Source of the DNA: an uncultured Gemmiger sp.
GTDB taxonomy: Bacteria > Bacillota > Clostridia > Oscillospirales > Ruminococcaceae
Length of the DNA stretch: 64,000 bases
Direction: 5' to 3'
NCBI GenBank assembly: GCA_944386225.1
Contig: CALXAH010000002.1
Coordinates: 62,001-126,000 of the forward strand
Shown: positions 8,165 through 16,307 of the stretch, piece by piece
How positions within the stretch are numbered: position 1 is the stretch's first letter
Layout of the letters: each line of letters opens with the position of its first letter
Notes under the pieces: model-generated
Seen by the model: only the letters and a program-made list of their open reading frames with translations
The model's database searches: none
What the model was told of the DNA's origin: nothing
Translations under genes and position numbers: made by a program

Positions 8165-9678
8165 GCCTTATTCTCCTTTTTCGTTTTTTCCATCATGCCC
8201 AGGCTCAGCAGCCGGTCCTCGGTGGCGTCCTCGCGCATCACTTCACCGGTGATCTCGCGCCCGCGCATCACGATGATGCGGTCGCTCAGGCCGATGACCT
8301 CCGGCAGTTCGGAGGAGATCAGGATCACGCCCAGGCCCTGCTTGGCAAAGTCGCAGATCATCTGGTAGAACTCCGCCTTGGCACCCACGTCGATGCCCTT
8401 GGTGGGCTCGTCCAGGATCAGCACCTTCGGCTCGGTGGCCATCCAGCGGGCCACGATGCATTTCTGCTGGTTGCCGCCGGAGAGCTCCACGATCTTCTTG
8501 TCGGCCGAAGGGGTCTTGATGCGGAAATCCCGGATGCCCTTTGCGGCGGTCTCCTGCTCAGCTTTCCGGTTCAGGATGCCCAGCGCGTTGGAGTGTTTGT
8601 CCAGCAGGGAGATGTTGATGTTATCGGTGATGTCAAGGTTCGCCAGGATGCCCTGCATCTTACGGTCCTCCGGCACCAGAACGATGCCGTTCTTCATGGC
8701 ATGATAGGGCGAACGGTTGTGGATGGGCTTGCCCTCCAGCAGCACCTCGCCGCCGGTCATCTTGTCGGCGCCGATGATGGCGCGCATGGTCTCGGTGCGG
8801 CCCGCGCCGACCAGACCGGAGAAGCCCAGAACCTCGCCCTTATGTAAGGTAAAGGAGACGTCGTCCACATAATCCGAGGAGATGTGCCGCGCTTCCAGCA
8901 GCACCTCGGTTTTGGGGTCAGTATTGCGGTCCAGCTTTTCGTAGATATCGCCCAGGTCGCGGCCCACCATCATGCGGATCATATCCGCTTCGGGGGTGGT
9001 GCGGGCGTCTACGGTGTCCACATACCGGCCGTCCTTGAAGATGGCCACCTTATCGGCGATGGTCTTGATCTCGCTCATACGGTGGGACACGTAGATGATG
9101 ATCTTGCCCTCGCTCTTGAGCTTGGTGATGATCCGGAACAGGCTGTCGATCTCAGCGTCCGACAGGCTGGCCGTGGGCTCGTCAAAGCAGATGACCTTCA
9201 GGTTATCGCGGCTGTAGGCCTTCATGATCTCCACCATCTGCTGGTAGGCGATGCTCAGATCCTTGACCTTGTCGGTCGCCCGGATGGGAAGCCCGAAGTC
9301 CTCAATAATCCGCTGGGCGCTCTCGTTGGCTTTGTGGGTATCGATCATGATCCCCTTGGTCGGCATCCGGCCCAGGTAGATGTTCTCGGCCACGCTGAGT
9401 TCCATCAGGATCTGACGCTCCTGGTAGATTACGCTGATACCGGCTTCGATGGCTTCATGCGGATTGCGAAAATGCGCCGGCTTTCCGTCCACCAGATACT
9501 CGCCCTCGTCCGGCTGATAGTCGCCGTTGAGGGTCTTGAGCAGGGTGGACTTGCCCGCCCCGTTCTCGCCCAGGAACGCCAGCACCTCACCGCTGTGCGC
9601 CTGGAAGCTGACCCCGTCCAACGCCTTTACGCCGGGAAAGTACTTGGTGATCTTCTTGAATTCAAGCGTATGCTGCAC
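8161..9678 (-). CDS. araG: Arabinose-type ABC transporter ATPase (two-domain)
   Basis: A 505-residue tandem ATPase. The N-terminal half has Walker A GENGAGKST near residue 37, a signature-like region around DLSIAYQQMVEI, and Walker B VICFDEPTASLS. The C-terminal half has a degenerate Walker A (GLVGAGRTE), signature LSGGNQQK and Walker B VLILDEPTKGIDVG. MVGRDLGDIY between the halves is close to the AraG equivalent. It is the first gene of the operon. A TATAAT box lies at 9782-9777 and AraC-type direct repeats at 9812-9849, with a weak -35, so it is likely activator-dependent. Confidence 0.9.
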   Translation of the reverse strand: MQHTLEFKKITKYFPGVKALDGVSFQAHSGEVLAFLGENGAGKSTLLKTLNGDYQPDEGEYLVDGKPAHFRNPHEAIEAGISVIYQERQILMELSVAENIYLGRMPTKGIMIDTHKANESAQRIIEDFGLPIRATDKVKDLSIAYQQMVEIMKAYSRDNLKVICFDEPTASLSDAEIDSLFRIITKLKSEGKIIIYVSHRMSEIKTIADKVAIFKDGRYVDTVDARTTPEADMIRMMVGRDLGDIYEKLDRNTDPKTEVLLEARHISSDYVDDVSFTLHKGEVLGFSGLVGAGRTETMRAIIGADKMTGGEVLLEGKPIHNRSPYHAMKNGIVLVPEDRKMQGILANLDITDNINISLLDKHSNALGILNRKAEQETAAKGIRDFRIKTPSADKKIVELSGGNQQKCIVARWMATEPKVLILDEPTKGIDVGAKAEFYQMICDFAKQGLGVILISSELPEVIGLSDRIIVMRGREITGEVMREDATEDRLLSLGMMEKTKKENKA

Positions 9679-9776
9679 TTTCCAGACCCCTTTCTTTTTG
9701 TATCACCGCCGCGCACGGATCTTTTTGCATTTTGCTACAGATTCCCGTCACGGCGTTGACTGTTTTTGTCTCTTTT

Positions 9777-9849
9777 ATTATACCGCTGATTCCCGTCTTG
9801 TCTTTCCAAAAACTTGCGCAGTTATTTCAAAAATTTGCTCTTTATTTCA
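9777..9849 (-). promoter_or_regulatory. araG promoter with tandem AraC-type operator
   Basis: Minus-strand -10 TATAAT at 9782-9777 without a good -35. Upstream, two TTGC...TTATTTCA units (plus strand, TTATTTCA at 9822-9829 and 9842-9849) are repeated directly 20 bp apart. The first unit, 9812-9838, is the copy shared with the DUF5107 promoter. Direct repeats two helical turns apart next to the -35 region are the normal arrangement for AraC-family activators. Confidence 0.65.
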
Positions 9850-9855
9850 GCGCGC

Positions 9856-9884
9856 TTGTGAAATACTCTTTTGCGACGTACAAT
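9856..9884 (+). promoter_or_regulatory. Promoter of the aldose 1-epimerase gene
   Basis: TTGTGA (9856-9861), 17-bp spacer, TACAAT (9879-9884). It is divergent from the araG promoter and abuts the operator repeats, so one regulator bound there could act on both. Confidence 0.65.
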
Positions 9885-9948
9885 AAAGCCAAAGCTTTTC
9901 CCCCTTGGCAAAGGGCGAAAATATTGCACAAAGAAAGCAGGCTTAGCC

Positions 9949-10947
9949 ATGAATTTTTTCACAAACATGCAAGGCTTTTTAGAGGAACTGCCCAACGAAA
10001 GCGGCTTTTTTCTGTTGGAAACGGACAAGATTCGTATCAAAACGGTTCCAAATGGGGCTTCTTTGTTTCGTGTTGAAGTGCCCGATAAAAACGGTCTATT
10101 TTCAAATATTGCGCTGCCTTTACCCTCTCCGGAGGCCTGTGTGCACAGCGGTACCCACGCAGGGGCCACATTGGGGCCGATTGCGGGCCGTGTGGAGGGC
10201 GGCCAGCTGCAGATTCCCGGCAAATCGCTCCAACTTGCCCAAAATGAGGGGCGCAACCACCTGCACGGCGGGCCCGGCGGACTGTCCCGCCAGGTCTGGC
10301 AGACGGTATGCGCACAGCCGTATCGGGTAATCTACCGGCTGGATCTGCCGGACGGGCTGGACGGCTACCCGGGCAGCCGCACCTTCCGGGTAGGCTATGC
10401 CCTGACCGGGCCCGCCCAGCTGACCATTCACTACCGGGTGGAAACGGATGCGCCGACCCCGGTGAGCCTGTCCAACCATACCTATTGGAATCTGAGCGGG
10501 GATTTTGCCCACCCCTGCACCGGCCATCGGCTGCAGATTGCCGCCCGGCAGGCCTGCTGGAACGACCGGGAGCACCTGCCCCGGGGTGTGCTGGACGTTG
10601 CCGGCACGCCGCTGGATTTCACCCGTCCGCAGGAGCCTGCGCCCCACGCGGAGCATCCGCAGCTGCGCAACGCGCTGGGCTACAACAACGCCTATCTGCT
10701 GGAGGGCTCCCCTGCCGTCCGACTGGAGCACCCTGCCAGCGGCCGGGTACTGACCATGGAAACCGATCTGCCGGCGCTGGTGTTTTACTCCGGCGGGTAC
10801 CTGGAGGGCGAACCGCTGGAGGGCAGCTGTGCCGCCGAGAGCGCCGCTTTCGCCCTGGAACCCCAGGAACGGCCGGGCCTGCCCGCGCTGGTGCTGCCCG
10901 GCCAGCCCTGGGAACGCTGGATCCGCCTGACCTTCTCGGTGGAGTAA
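9949..10947 (+). CDS. Aldose 1-epimerase (galactose mutarotase family)
   Basis: A 332-residue cytoplasmic enzyme interconverting alpha and beta anomers of aldoses. Family marks in order are NEGRNHLHGGPGG (catalytic His region, about residue 100), LSNHTYWNLSG (about 180) and the C-terminal ALEPQERPGLPA holding the catalytic Glu. The N-terminal 40 residues are less typical. I chose the ATG at 9949 because the frame upstream shows no ribosome-binding site; an ATG at 9967 is also possible. It is divergent from araGHF, with which it probably shares control, and converges on the UroD-like gene with only 7 bp between stops. Confidence 0.88.
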   Translation: MNFFTNMQGFLEELPNESGFFLLETDKIRIKTVPNGASLFRVEVPDKNGLFSNIALPLPSPEACVHSGTHAGATLGPIAGRVEGGQLQIPGKSLQLAQNEGRNHLHGGPGGLSRQVWQTVCAQPYRVIYRLDLPDGLDGYPGSRTFRVGYALTGPAQLTIHYRVETDAPTPVSLSNHTYWNLSGDFAHPCTGHRLQIAARQACWNDREHLPRGVLDVAGTPLDFTRPQEPAPHAEHPQLRNALGYNNAYLLEGSPAVRLEHPASGRVLTMETDLPALVFYSGGYLEGEPLEGSCAAESAAFALEPQERPGLPALVLPGQPWERWIRLTFSVE

Positions 10948-10954
10948 GCGCCCG

Positions 10955-12028
10955 TCAGCGGTTTTTCACCGGGTAGTCCCGGCAGGCCTGCACATAGGCC
11001 AGCACGTTCTCCCAGGGTACCTCCGGCTCCAGCATATGGGTGGGGGTGACAAAGAGGCCGCCGTTTTTGGCCACCTCCAGGTTGTGCCAGACTGCCTGGC
11101 GCACCTCTTCCGGCGTACCGAAGGGCATGACCGTCTGGGTGCCGATGGTGCCGTGGAAAGACAGCCGGTCGTGGTACTTTTCGTAGATCGCGGCGAAGTC
11201 CATGCACTCGCTCTGGATGGGGTTCAGTACATCTACACCCGCGTCGATCAGATCGTCGATAAAGGGTTCGATAAAGCCGCAGGAATGGTAGAACACCAGG
11301 ATGTCCGGCCGCTCCGCCTTGACGGTCTGAATCAGGCGGGTCAGGCGGGGCTTGATCCAGGTGCGGTACAGTTCCGTGCTCATCATGATGGTATGCTGCA
11401 TACCGATGTCGTCGCCCAGATACAGGATGTCTACCCCGGCGCGGGCATACAGCAGCGCCCGGGACAGGCTCATTTCGGTGATGCGGTCCAGCAGAACGGT
11501 GGCCATGGGATCGTCGCTCATCATGTCCATCATCAGGTTTTCCATGCCCCGGATGTACCAGGACTGCTCCCAGATGGTCATCTGCATATTGCCCACAGCG
11601 GCCAGGCCCCGGGCCTGCACCGCCCTGACCTTCTCCGCCAGATCCGGGTTGCCCTTTTCGGTATACACCGGCAGCGGGTAGTTTTCAATTTCCTCCACGT
11701 CCTCCGCGCTGTCCAGCGGGTAGAGCATTTTGGTCATGTGCATGGAGCTGGGGGTGGATTCGTGCCCCACACCCCACTCGTCGATGGTTACCCGGTCGTT
11801 CATCCGATGGGCGTGATAGGGCAGGAACCGGTCGATGGTGGGATCGTCCGGAACCAGCGGAATATCCCGCCAGGGGAACCCGAAGTATTCCCGGTAGTCG
11901 GCATTGGGATCACCGGTTTTCTCCCGCAGAACATCCTGCAGGTGGGGGCAGAATACAAATTCCACCGGCTGGAACTCGTAGGGCTGGCGGCGCAGCAGTG
12001 CCAGCAGGTTTTCGCGCTGAGTCATCAT
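10955..12028 (-). CDS. Uroporphyrinogen decarboxylase-family protein (not HemE-like)
   Basis: A 357-residue TIM-barrel protein of the UroD superfamily. A zinc-site-like HSCG motif (VFYHSCGFIEPFIDDLIDAG) near residue 245, LGDDIG near 205 and GTIGTQTVMPFGTPEEV near 290 place it with the methyltransferase-like MtaA/CmuA and uncharacterised branches rather than haem-pathway HemE. Corrinoid- or thiol-methyl transfer is a possibility; the substrate is unknown. It is divergent from a second AraC regulator, which suggests catabolic rather than tetrapyrrole duty. Either ATG of the initial pair (12028 or 12025) could be used. Confidence 0.82.
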   Translation of the reverse strand: MMTQRENLLALLRRQPYEFQPVEFVFCPHLQDVLREKTGDPNADYREYFGFPWRDIPLVPDDPTIDRFLPYHAHRMNDRVTIDEWGVGHESTPSSMHMTKMLYPLDSAEDVEEIENYPLPVYTEKGNPDLAEKVRAVQARGLAAVGNMQMTIWEQSWYIRGMENLMMDMMSDDPMATVLLDRITEMSLSRALLYARAGVDILYLGDDIGMQHTIMMSTELYRTWIKPRLTRLIQTVKAERPDILVFYHSCGFIEPFIDDLIDAGVDVLNPIQSECMDFAAIYEKYHDRLSFHGTIGTQTVMPFGTPEEVRQAVWHNLEVAKNGGLFVTPTHMLEPEVPWENVLAYVQACRDYPVKNR

Positions 12029-12193
12029 AGTCGGTTCATCCTTTCGCTCGGGCAGCGCCCTTTATTGACTTCATTGTAACATCCACCGCCGTTGCTGGCT
12101 TGCCGAAAACGGAAAACTCTTATACTTTTTTGCTATTTTAGGAACACAGACGCCTCATATTATGGTATACTATATATAAAAAAGGAGACGAAT

Positions 12194-13087
12194 GTGTTGA
12201 AAGATGACGCCACAACGCTGCTGTTTCACAGTTCCGGTCTGGGGCAGGCGGGCAGCGCTTCGGTGAAGGCGCTGCCCGCGGACTACACCTTTGCCCCCCA
12301 TCTGCACGCCGAGGCGGAGATCAACTGCTGCCTGTCCGGGCAGGCGGTGATCACGCCGGACGGCACACCGATAACGCTGGAGCCCGGGCAGTTTCTGCTG
12401 CTGTATCCGGAAGTGCCTCACGGGGCTGCCAGCCAGGAGGGCTGTGTACTGCTGCAGATGCATTTTCAGCCCGGGCGGTTTCAGCTGCCGCTGAGCGACC
12501 GGCTGCGGGAACAGCAGCTGTATTTTCCGCTGGACCTGGTGCTGGGACGGCGGCGGTATTTTGTGGGCGAAACCACCCCGCAGCTGCGGGATACGGTGGA
12601 TTATCTGCAGCAGGAGCTGCACAGCCGGCAGCCCAACTACCAGCAGATGTGCGAGCTGTACCTGCTGCAGCTGGTCATGCTGCTGAGCCGCCAGATCGGC
12701 CGGGAGGACGGGCCGGGCGGCACCCTGCGCAACCGGCATCTGGTGGTGGCGGCGGAATACATTGCCGCCCACTATCCGGAAAAGCTCTCGGTGGAGCGGG
12801 TGGCCCAGGAATGCGGCATCTCGGCCCGGCAGCTGAGCGGGCTGTTCCGCCGGGAGCTGGGGGTCAGCCCGGGGGCCTACATCACCGGCATCCGAATCAG
12901 CCGGGCCATCCAGCGCGGCGGCGCTGAGGGCGGACGGCTGCCCCTGGACCGGCTGGCACTGGAATGCGGTTTCAGCAGCCAGCAGCAGTTCTGCCGGGTT
13001 TTCAAGGCCTATGTGGGCATAAGCCCGGGCCGCTATTTCTCCCACCGTCAGGGCAGCGGCGCCCGCTACGATGCCGCGCCTTTTTGA
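12194..13087 (+). CDS. AraC-family transcriptional regulator
   Basis: A 297-residue regulator starting at GTG 12194, selected because AAAGGAG lies seven bases upstream. An out-of-frame ATG at 12192 would stop after two codons. The N-terminal cupin (FAPHLHAEAEINCCLSGQAVITPDGTPITLEPGQFLLLYPEVPH, shown in part by APHLHAEAEINC) is typical of sugar-sensing AraC proteins. The C-terminal 100 residues hold two helix-turn-helix units (CGISARQLSGLFRRELG and CGFSSQQQFCRVFKAYVG). A -10 box TATACT is at 12166-12171. It is divergent from the UroD-like gene, its most likely target. Confidence 0.9.
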   Translation: MLKDDATTLLFHSSGLGQAGSASVKALPADYTFAPHLHAEAEINCCLSGQAVITPDGTPITLEPGQFLLLYPEVPHGAASQEGCVLLQMHFQPGRFQLPLSDRLREQQLYFPLDLVLGRRRYFVGETTPQLRDTVDYLQQELHSRQPNYQQMCELYLLQLVMLLSRQIGREDGPGGTLRNRHLVVAAEYIAAHYPEKLSVERVAQECGISARQLSGLFRRELGVSPGAYITGIRISRAIQRGGAEGGRLPLDRLALECGFSSQQQFCRVFKAYVGISPGRYFSHRQGSGARYDAAPF

Positions 13088-13098
13088 TCTGCATACAG

Positions 13099-13133
13099 AA
13101 AAGCCCGCGGGCCGGATGGCCCGCGGACTTTTT
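13099..13133. terminator. Bidirectional terminator between converging genes
   Basis: A 14-bp stem with one mismatch and a GGAT loop, A-rich before and T-rich after. It lies between the second AraC gene (+) and the GGGtGRT gene (-) and can serve both. Confidence 0.85.
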
Positions 13134-13147
13134 ATGCTGTGAAAAGA

Positions 13148-14146
13148 TTACTGATTGACCTGAGAAGCGGCCACGGCGCAAGCCACGGTCATGCCGACCA
13201 TGGGGTTGTTGCCGGCGCCGATCAGACCCATCATCTCCACGTGCGCGGGCACGCTGGAGGAGCCGGCGAACTGGGCGTCGCCGTGCATACGGCCCATGCT
13301 GTCGGTCAGGCCGTAGCTGGCAGGGCCGGCGGCCACGTTGTCCGGATGCAGGGTACGGCCGGTACCGCCGCCGGAAGCCACGGAGAAGTACTTCTTGCCG
13401 TTCTCGATGGCCCACTTCTTGTAGGTGCCGGCAACCAGATGCTGGAACCGGGTGGGGTTGGTGGAGTTACCGGTGATGGAAACCTCCACGGCCTCCTTCT
13501 TCATGATGGCCACGCCTTCCAGCACGTCGTTGGCGCCGTAGCACTTCACGGCGGCGCGCTCGCCGTCGGAGAAGGCCTTCTCACGGACAACCTTCAGCTC
13601 GCCGGTCTTGAAGTCGTAGTCGGTCTCCACGTAGGTGAAGCCGTTGATACGGCTGATGATGTAGGCAGCGTCCTTGCCCAGGCCGTTCAGGATGACGCGC
13701 AGCGGGGTCTTGCGGGCCTTGTTGGCGGTGCGGGCGATACCAATGGCGCCCTCGGCGGCGGCGAAGGACTCGTGGCCGGCCAGGAAGGCGAAGCACTTGG
13801 TGTCGTCGCTCAGCAGCATGGCGCCCAGGTTACCGTGGCCAAGGCCCACCTTGCGCTGCTCGGCCACAGAGCCGGGGATGGTGAAGGCCTCCAGGCCCTC
13901 GCCGATGGCAGCGGCGCAGTCGGCGGCGCTGGTCAGGCCGCGCTTCACGGCGATGGCGGTGCCCAGGGTGTAGGCCCACACGGCGTTCTCAAAGCAGATG
14001 GGCTGTACGCCCTTGACAATAGCCTCGCAGTCGATGCCCTTCTCGAGGAGCATATCGCGGCAGGCGTCCAGGGATTCCAGGCCGTTGGCCTTCAGGCATG
14101 CCTCGATTTTGGGCATGCGGCGATCCATAGATTCAAAAGTAGCCAT
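13148..14146 (-). CDS. GGGtGRT protein
   Basis: A 332-residue cytoplasmic protein carrying the motif that names this clostridial family: SVASGGGTGRTLHPDNVA near residue 250, followed by YGLTDSMGRMHGDAQFAGSSSVPAHVEMMGLIGAGNNPMVGM. The family has no experimentally assigned function that I know of. It starts at 14146 behind GAGAGGAGGAG and lies only 18 bp after the NifU-like scaffold gene, so they form a two-gene operon. Constant pairing with an Fe-S scaffold suggests a role in Fe-S cluster assembly or delivery (inference). Confidence 0.9.
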   Translation of the reverse strand: MATFESMDRRMPKIEACLKANGLESLDACRDMLLEKGIDCEAIVKGVQPICFENAVWAYTLGTAIAVKRGLTSAADCAAAIGEGLEAFTIPGSVAEQRKVGLGHGNLGAMLLSDDTKCFAFLAGHESFAAAEGAIGIARTANKARKTPLRVILNGLGKDAAYIISRINGFTYVETDYDFKTGELKVVREKAFSDGERAAVKCYGANDVLEGVAIMKKEAVEVSITGNSTNPTRFQHLVAGTYKKWAIENGKKYFSVASGGGTGRTLHPDNVAAGPASYGLTDSMGRMHGDAQFAGSSSVPAHVEMMGLIGAGNNPMVGMTVACAVAASQVNQ

Positions 14147-14164
14147 TGTTGTACTCCTCCTCTC

Positions 14165-14857
14165 TTATTCTTCGCGCGGGTCGATGTACTTGGCAGCGCC
14201 ATCGAACCGGCCGTAGGTGCCGATGTTCTTCTCGAACGCGGTCTTGGGATCCTCGCCGTGGCGGATCGCCTCCAGCATCTTGCCCAGACGCACGAACTGA
14301 TAGCCGATGACCTCGTTGTTCTCGTCCAGAGCGGTCTTGAGGATGTAGCCCTCGGTCAGCTCCAGGTAACGAACGCCCTTGGCCTTGGTGGAGAAGATGG
14401 TACCGGTCATGCTGCGCAGACCCTTGCCCAGGTCTTCCAGGCCGGCGCCGATGGGCAGGCCGTCCTCGCTGAAAGCGGTCTGGCTGCGGCCGTAGACGAT
14501 CTGCAGGAACAGCTCACGCATAGCCACGTTGATGGCGTCGCAGACCAGGTCGGTGTTCAGGGCTTCCAGAATGGTCTTGCCGGGCAGGATCTCGCCGGCC
14601 ATGGCGGCAGAATGGGTCATGCCGGAGCAGCCGATGGTCTCCACCAGGGCTTCTTCGATAACGCCGTTCTTCACGTTCAGGGTCAGCTTGCAGGTACCCT
14701 GCTGGGGGGCGCACCAGCCCACACCGTGGGTCAGACCGGAAATGTCCTTGATCTCATAGGCTTTTACCCAGTTGCCCTCCTCCGGAATGGGGGCGGGACC
14801 GTGGTGCGGGCCTTTGGTCAGAGGACACATACGCTCTACTTCATGAGAATAGGTCAT
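14165..14857 (-). CDS. NifU/IscU-like iron-sulfur cluster scaffold
   Basis: A 230-residue protein related to the N-terminal NifU/IscU scaffold. Cys residues sit in HGVGWCAPQQGTC and in VETIGCSGMTHSAA, the latter resembling the GCxA/S cluster-binding loop. The C-terminal half (after about residue 130) is specific to the form partnered with GGGtGRT proteins. Start at ATG 14857 is supported by GGAGAG seven bases upstream; 15 extra in-frame codons upstream lack a ribosome site. It is the first gene of the pair and is driven by the promoter at 14906-14934. Confidence 0.85.
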   Translation of the reverse strand: MTYSHEVERMCPLTKGPHHGPAPIPEEGNWVKAYEIKDISGLTHGVGWCAPQQGTCKLTLNVKNGVIEEALVETIGCSGMTHSAAMAGEILPGKTILEALNTDLVCDAINVAMRELFLQIVYGRSQTAFSEDGLPIGAGLEDLGKGLRSMTGTIFSTKAKGVRYLELTEGYILKTALDENNEVIGYQFVRLGKMLEAIRHGEDPKTAFEKNIGTYGRFDGAAKYIDPREE

Positions 14858-14905
14858 AATAGTACTCTCCTTTTCTGCTGAAAAATGATTGGCACTGCTC
14901 ATATT

Positions 14906-14934
14906 ATTATACGGTGGACAAGCAGTTTTTTCAA
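14906..14934 (-). promoter_or_regulatory. Promoter of the NifU-like/GGGtGRT operon
   Basis: TTGAAA at 14934-14929, a 17-bp spacer, TATAAT at 14911-14906 on the minus strand. The leader is about 40 nt. Confidence 0.85.
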
Positions 14935-14966
14935 GCGTTTGCGCAGACAGGACTGCGGAAATTCTG

Positions 14967-16172
14967 TCAATTTTTTCTCAAAGATTTGTCACAACCGCCC
15001 TTGCCGCCGGTGGGACGCAGCGCCAGCAGGCAGACAAAACCCGCCGCGGCCGCCGCCACCGCCACCCAGTGCCGGGCCAGCTGCCAGCCCAGCGCCCGGG
15101 CCGCCAGCGGAAAGGCCAGCCCGCCCGCGCTCATACCCAGGGCCAGAAAGCCGTAGTTGACCCCGGCGTGGGGCATGCCGAACAGGTCGGTGCCCAGCGC
15201 GGGCAGCAGCGCCGCCTGGCCGGAGTAACAGAAGGTCAGCGCCGTGTACCCGGCCACAAACCAGCCGCACCGGGCAAAAGCAAAGGCTGCCGACAATCCC
15301 GCCAGGGCGGCGAACAGTACCAGATAGGTGCGGCGGCGGCCCAGCCGGTCGCTGAGAAGGGGCATAAGCAGACGGCCGGCGGCGCTGCCCACGCTGCCCA
15401 CCGCCACCGGCAGCGCCGCCCAGGCATCGGGCAGGCCCCGCTGACGGCCCATTTCCAGCAGGATGGGGCTGAACAGCAGCACGGTGGGCGAAGCCATGGC
15501 CACCACCGTGACACAGAGCCAGTACTGCCGGGTGCGCAGCATCCGGGCGGGGGTGTAGTCCGGCCCGTCGGCAGGTGCTGCCGCGGGCTGTTTTTTGGTT
15601 TGCGGCGGGTTTTTGAGCAGCGCCGCCCCGCCGCCGCAGACCACCGCCAGCAACCCGGCCAGCACCCACAGGCAGGCCCGGATGCCCCACCGCTCATTCA
15701 CCAGATTGACCAGCAGGGAGAGCACCGCGCCGCTGGCCCCGGCCGCGCCGCCGATCACGCCGGTGGCCAGGCCCTTTTTATCCGCGTACCATTTCTGGGC
15801 ACAGCTCATGACCGCCGGGTACAGGAAGGCGCAGCCCAGCCCCACCGGCAGGCTGAACGCCAGCGCGAACACCGCCGCGCTGCCCGCCGGAACCGCCGCC
15901 CCGGCGGCAAACCCGCCCGCCAGCAGCGCCGCCCCCGCCAGCCCGGCGGAGCGGGGGCCGAACCGGTCCTGCAGAAAGCCGCCCAGCACACAGCCTACCC
16001 CGAACGCCCCCACGATCAGGCTGAACACCCACTCGGCCCCGGCTTCGTTCAGCCGGTATTCGGCGGCCACCGGTTCATGGAACACGCCCCAGGCCGCCGG
16101 AATGCCGGTAAGGGCCTGGATCGCCGCCCCGGCCCCCAGAATCAAAACGCCCCGCTTGGATTTTTTTGCCAA
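14967..16172 (-). CDS. MFS transporter, oxalate/formate antiporter (OFA)-like
   Basis: A 401-residue permease with 12 predicted hydrophobic segments. The start LGAGAAIQALTGIPAAWGVFHEPVA and the loops GGFLQDRFGPR (motif A-like, after TM2) and LLMPLLSDRLGRRRTYL (after TM8) are typical of the OFA subfamily. The start codon is TTG at 16172, preceded by GGGGGAG; no ATG is placed better. Members exchange small carboxylates, but the substrate here cannot be read from sequence. It stands alone between aspS and the NifU-like gene, with no obvious terminator before the latter. Confidence 0.82.
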   Translation of the reverse strand: MAKKSKRGVLILGAGAAIQALTGIPAAWGVFHEPVAAEYRLNEAGAEWVFSLIVGAFGVGCVLGGFLQDRFGPRSAGLAGAALLAGGFAAGAAVPAGSAAVFALAFSLPVGLGCAFLYPAVMSCAQKWYADKKGLATGVIGGAAGASGAVLSLLVNLVNERWGIRACLWVLAGLLAVVCGGGAALLKNPPQTKKQPAAAPADGPDYTPARMLRTRQYWLCVTVVAMASPTVLLFSPILLEMGRQRGLPDAWAALPVAVGSVGSAAGRLLMPLLSDRLGRRRTYLVLFAALAGLSAAFAFARCGWFVAGYTALTFCYSGQAALLPALGTDLFGMPHAGVNYGFLALGMSAGGLAFPLAARALGWQLARHWVAVAAAAAGFVCLLALRPTGGKGGCDKSLRKN

Positions 16173-16226
16173 TGTACTCCCCCGCTTTCTCCCGGAGAGT
16201 ATACCCCGGCGGGGAAAGTTCCATAC

Positions 16227-16257
16227 AAAAAGCGGGCCGGGACAGCTCCCGGCCCGC
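16227..16257 (-). terminator. Terminator after aspS
   Basis: An 11-bp GC-rich stem (16232-16242 with 16247-16257) followed on the minus strand by TTTTT. A second inverted repeat (about 16269-16291, arms TCTGGGGGCC / GGCCCCCAGA) lies nearer the stop codon. Confidence 0.9.
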
Positions 16258-16307
16258 CGTAATGGGGTCTGGGGGCCATTGGCCCCCAGATCGGCCTTTT
16301 TCTATTA

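Noticed and set aside
6380-8368. Plus-strand open frame of 662 codons opposite araF and araH
   Set aside because: Antisense to two clear genes; composition typical of reverse-strand frames in GC-rich DNA.
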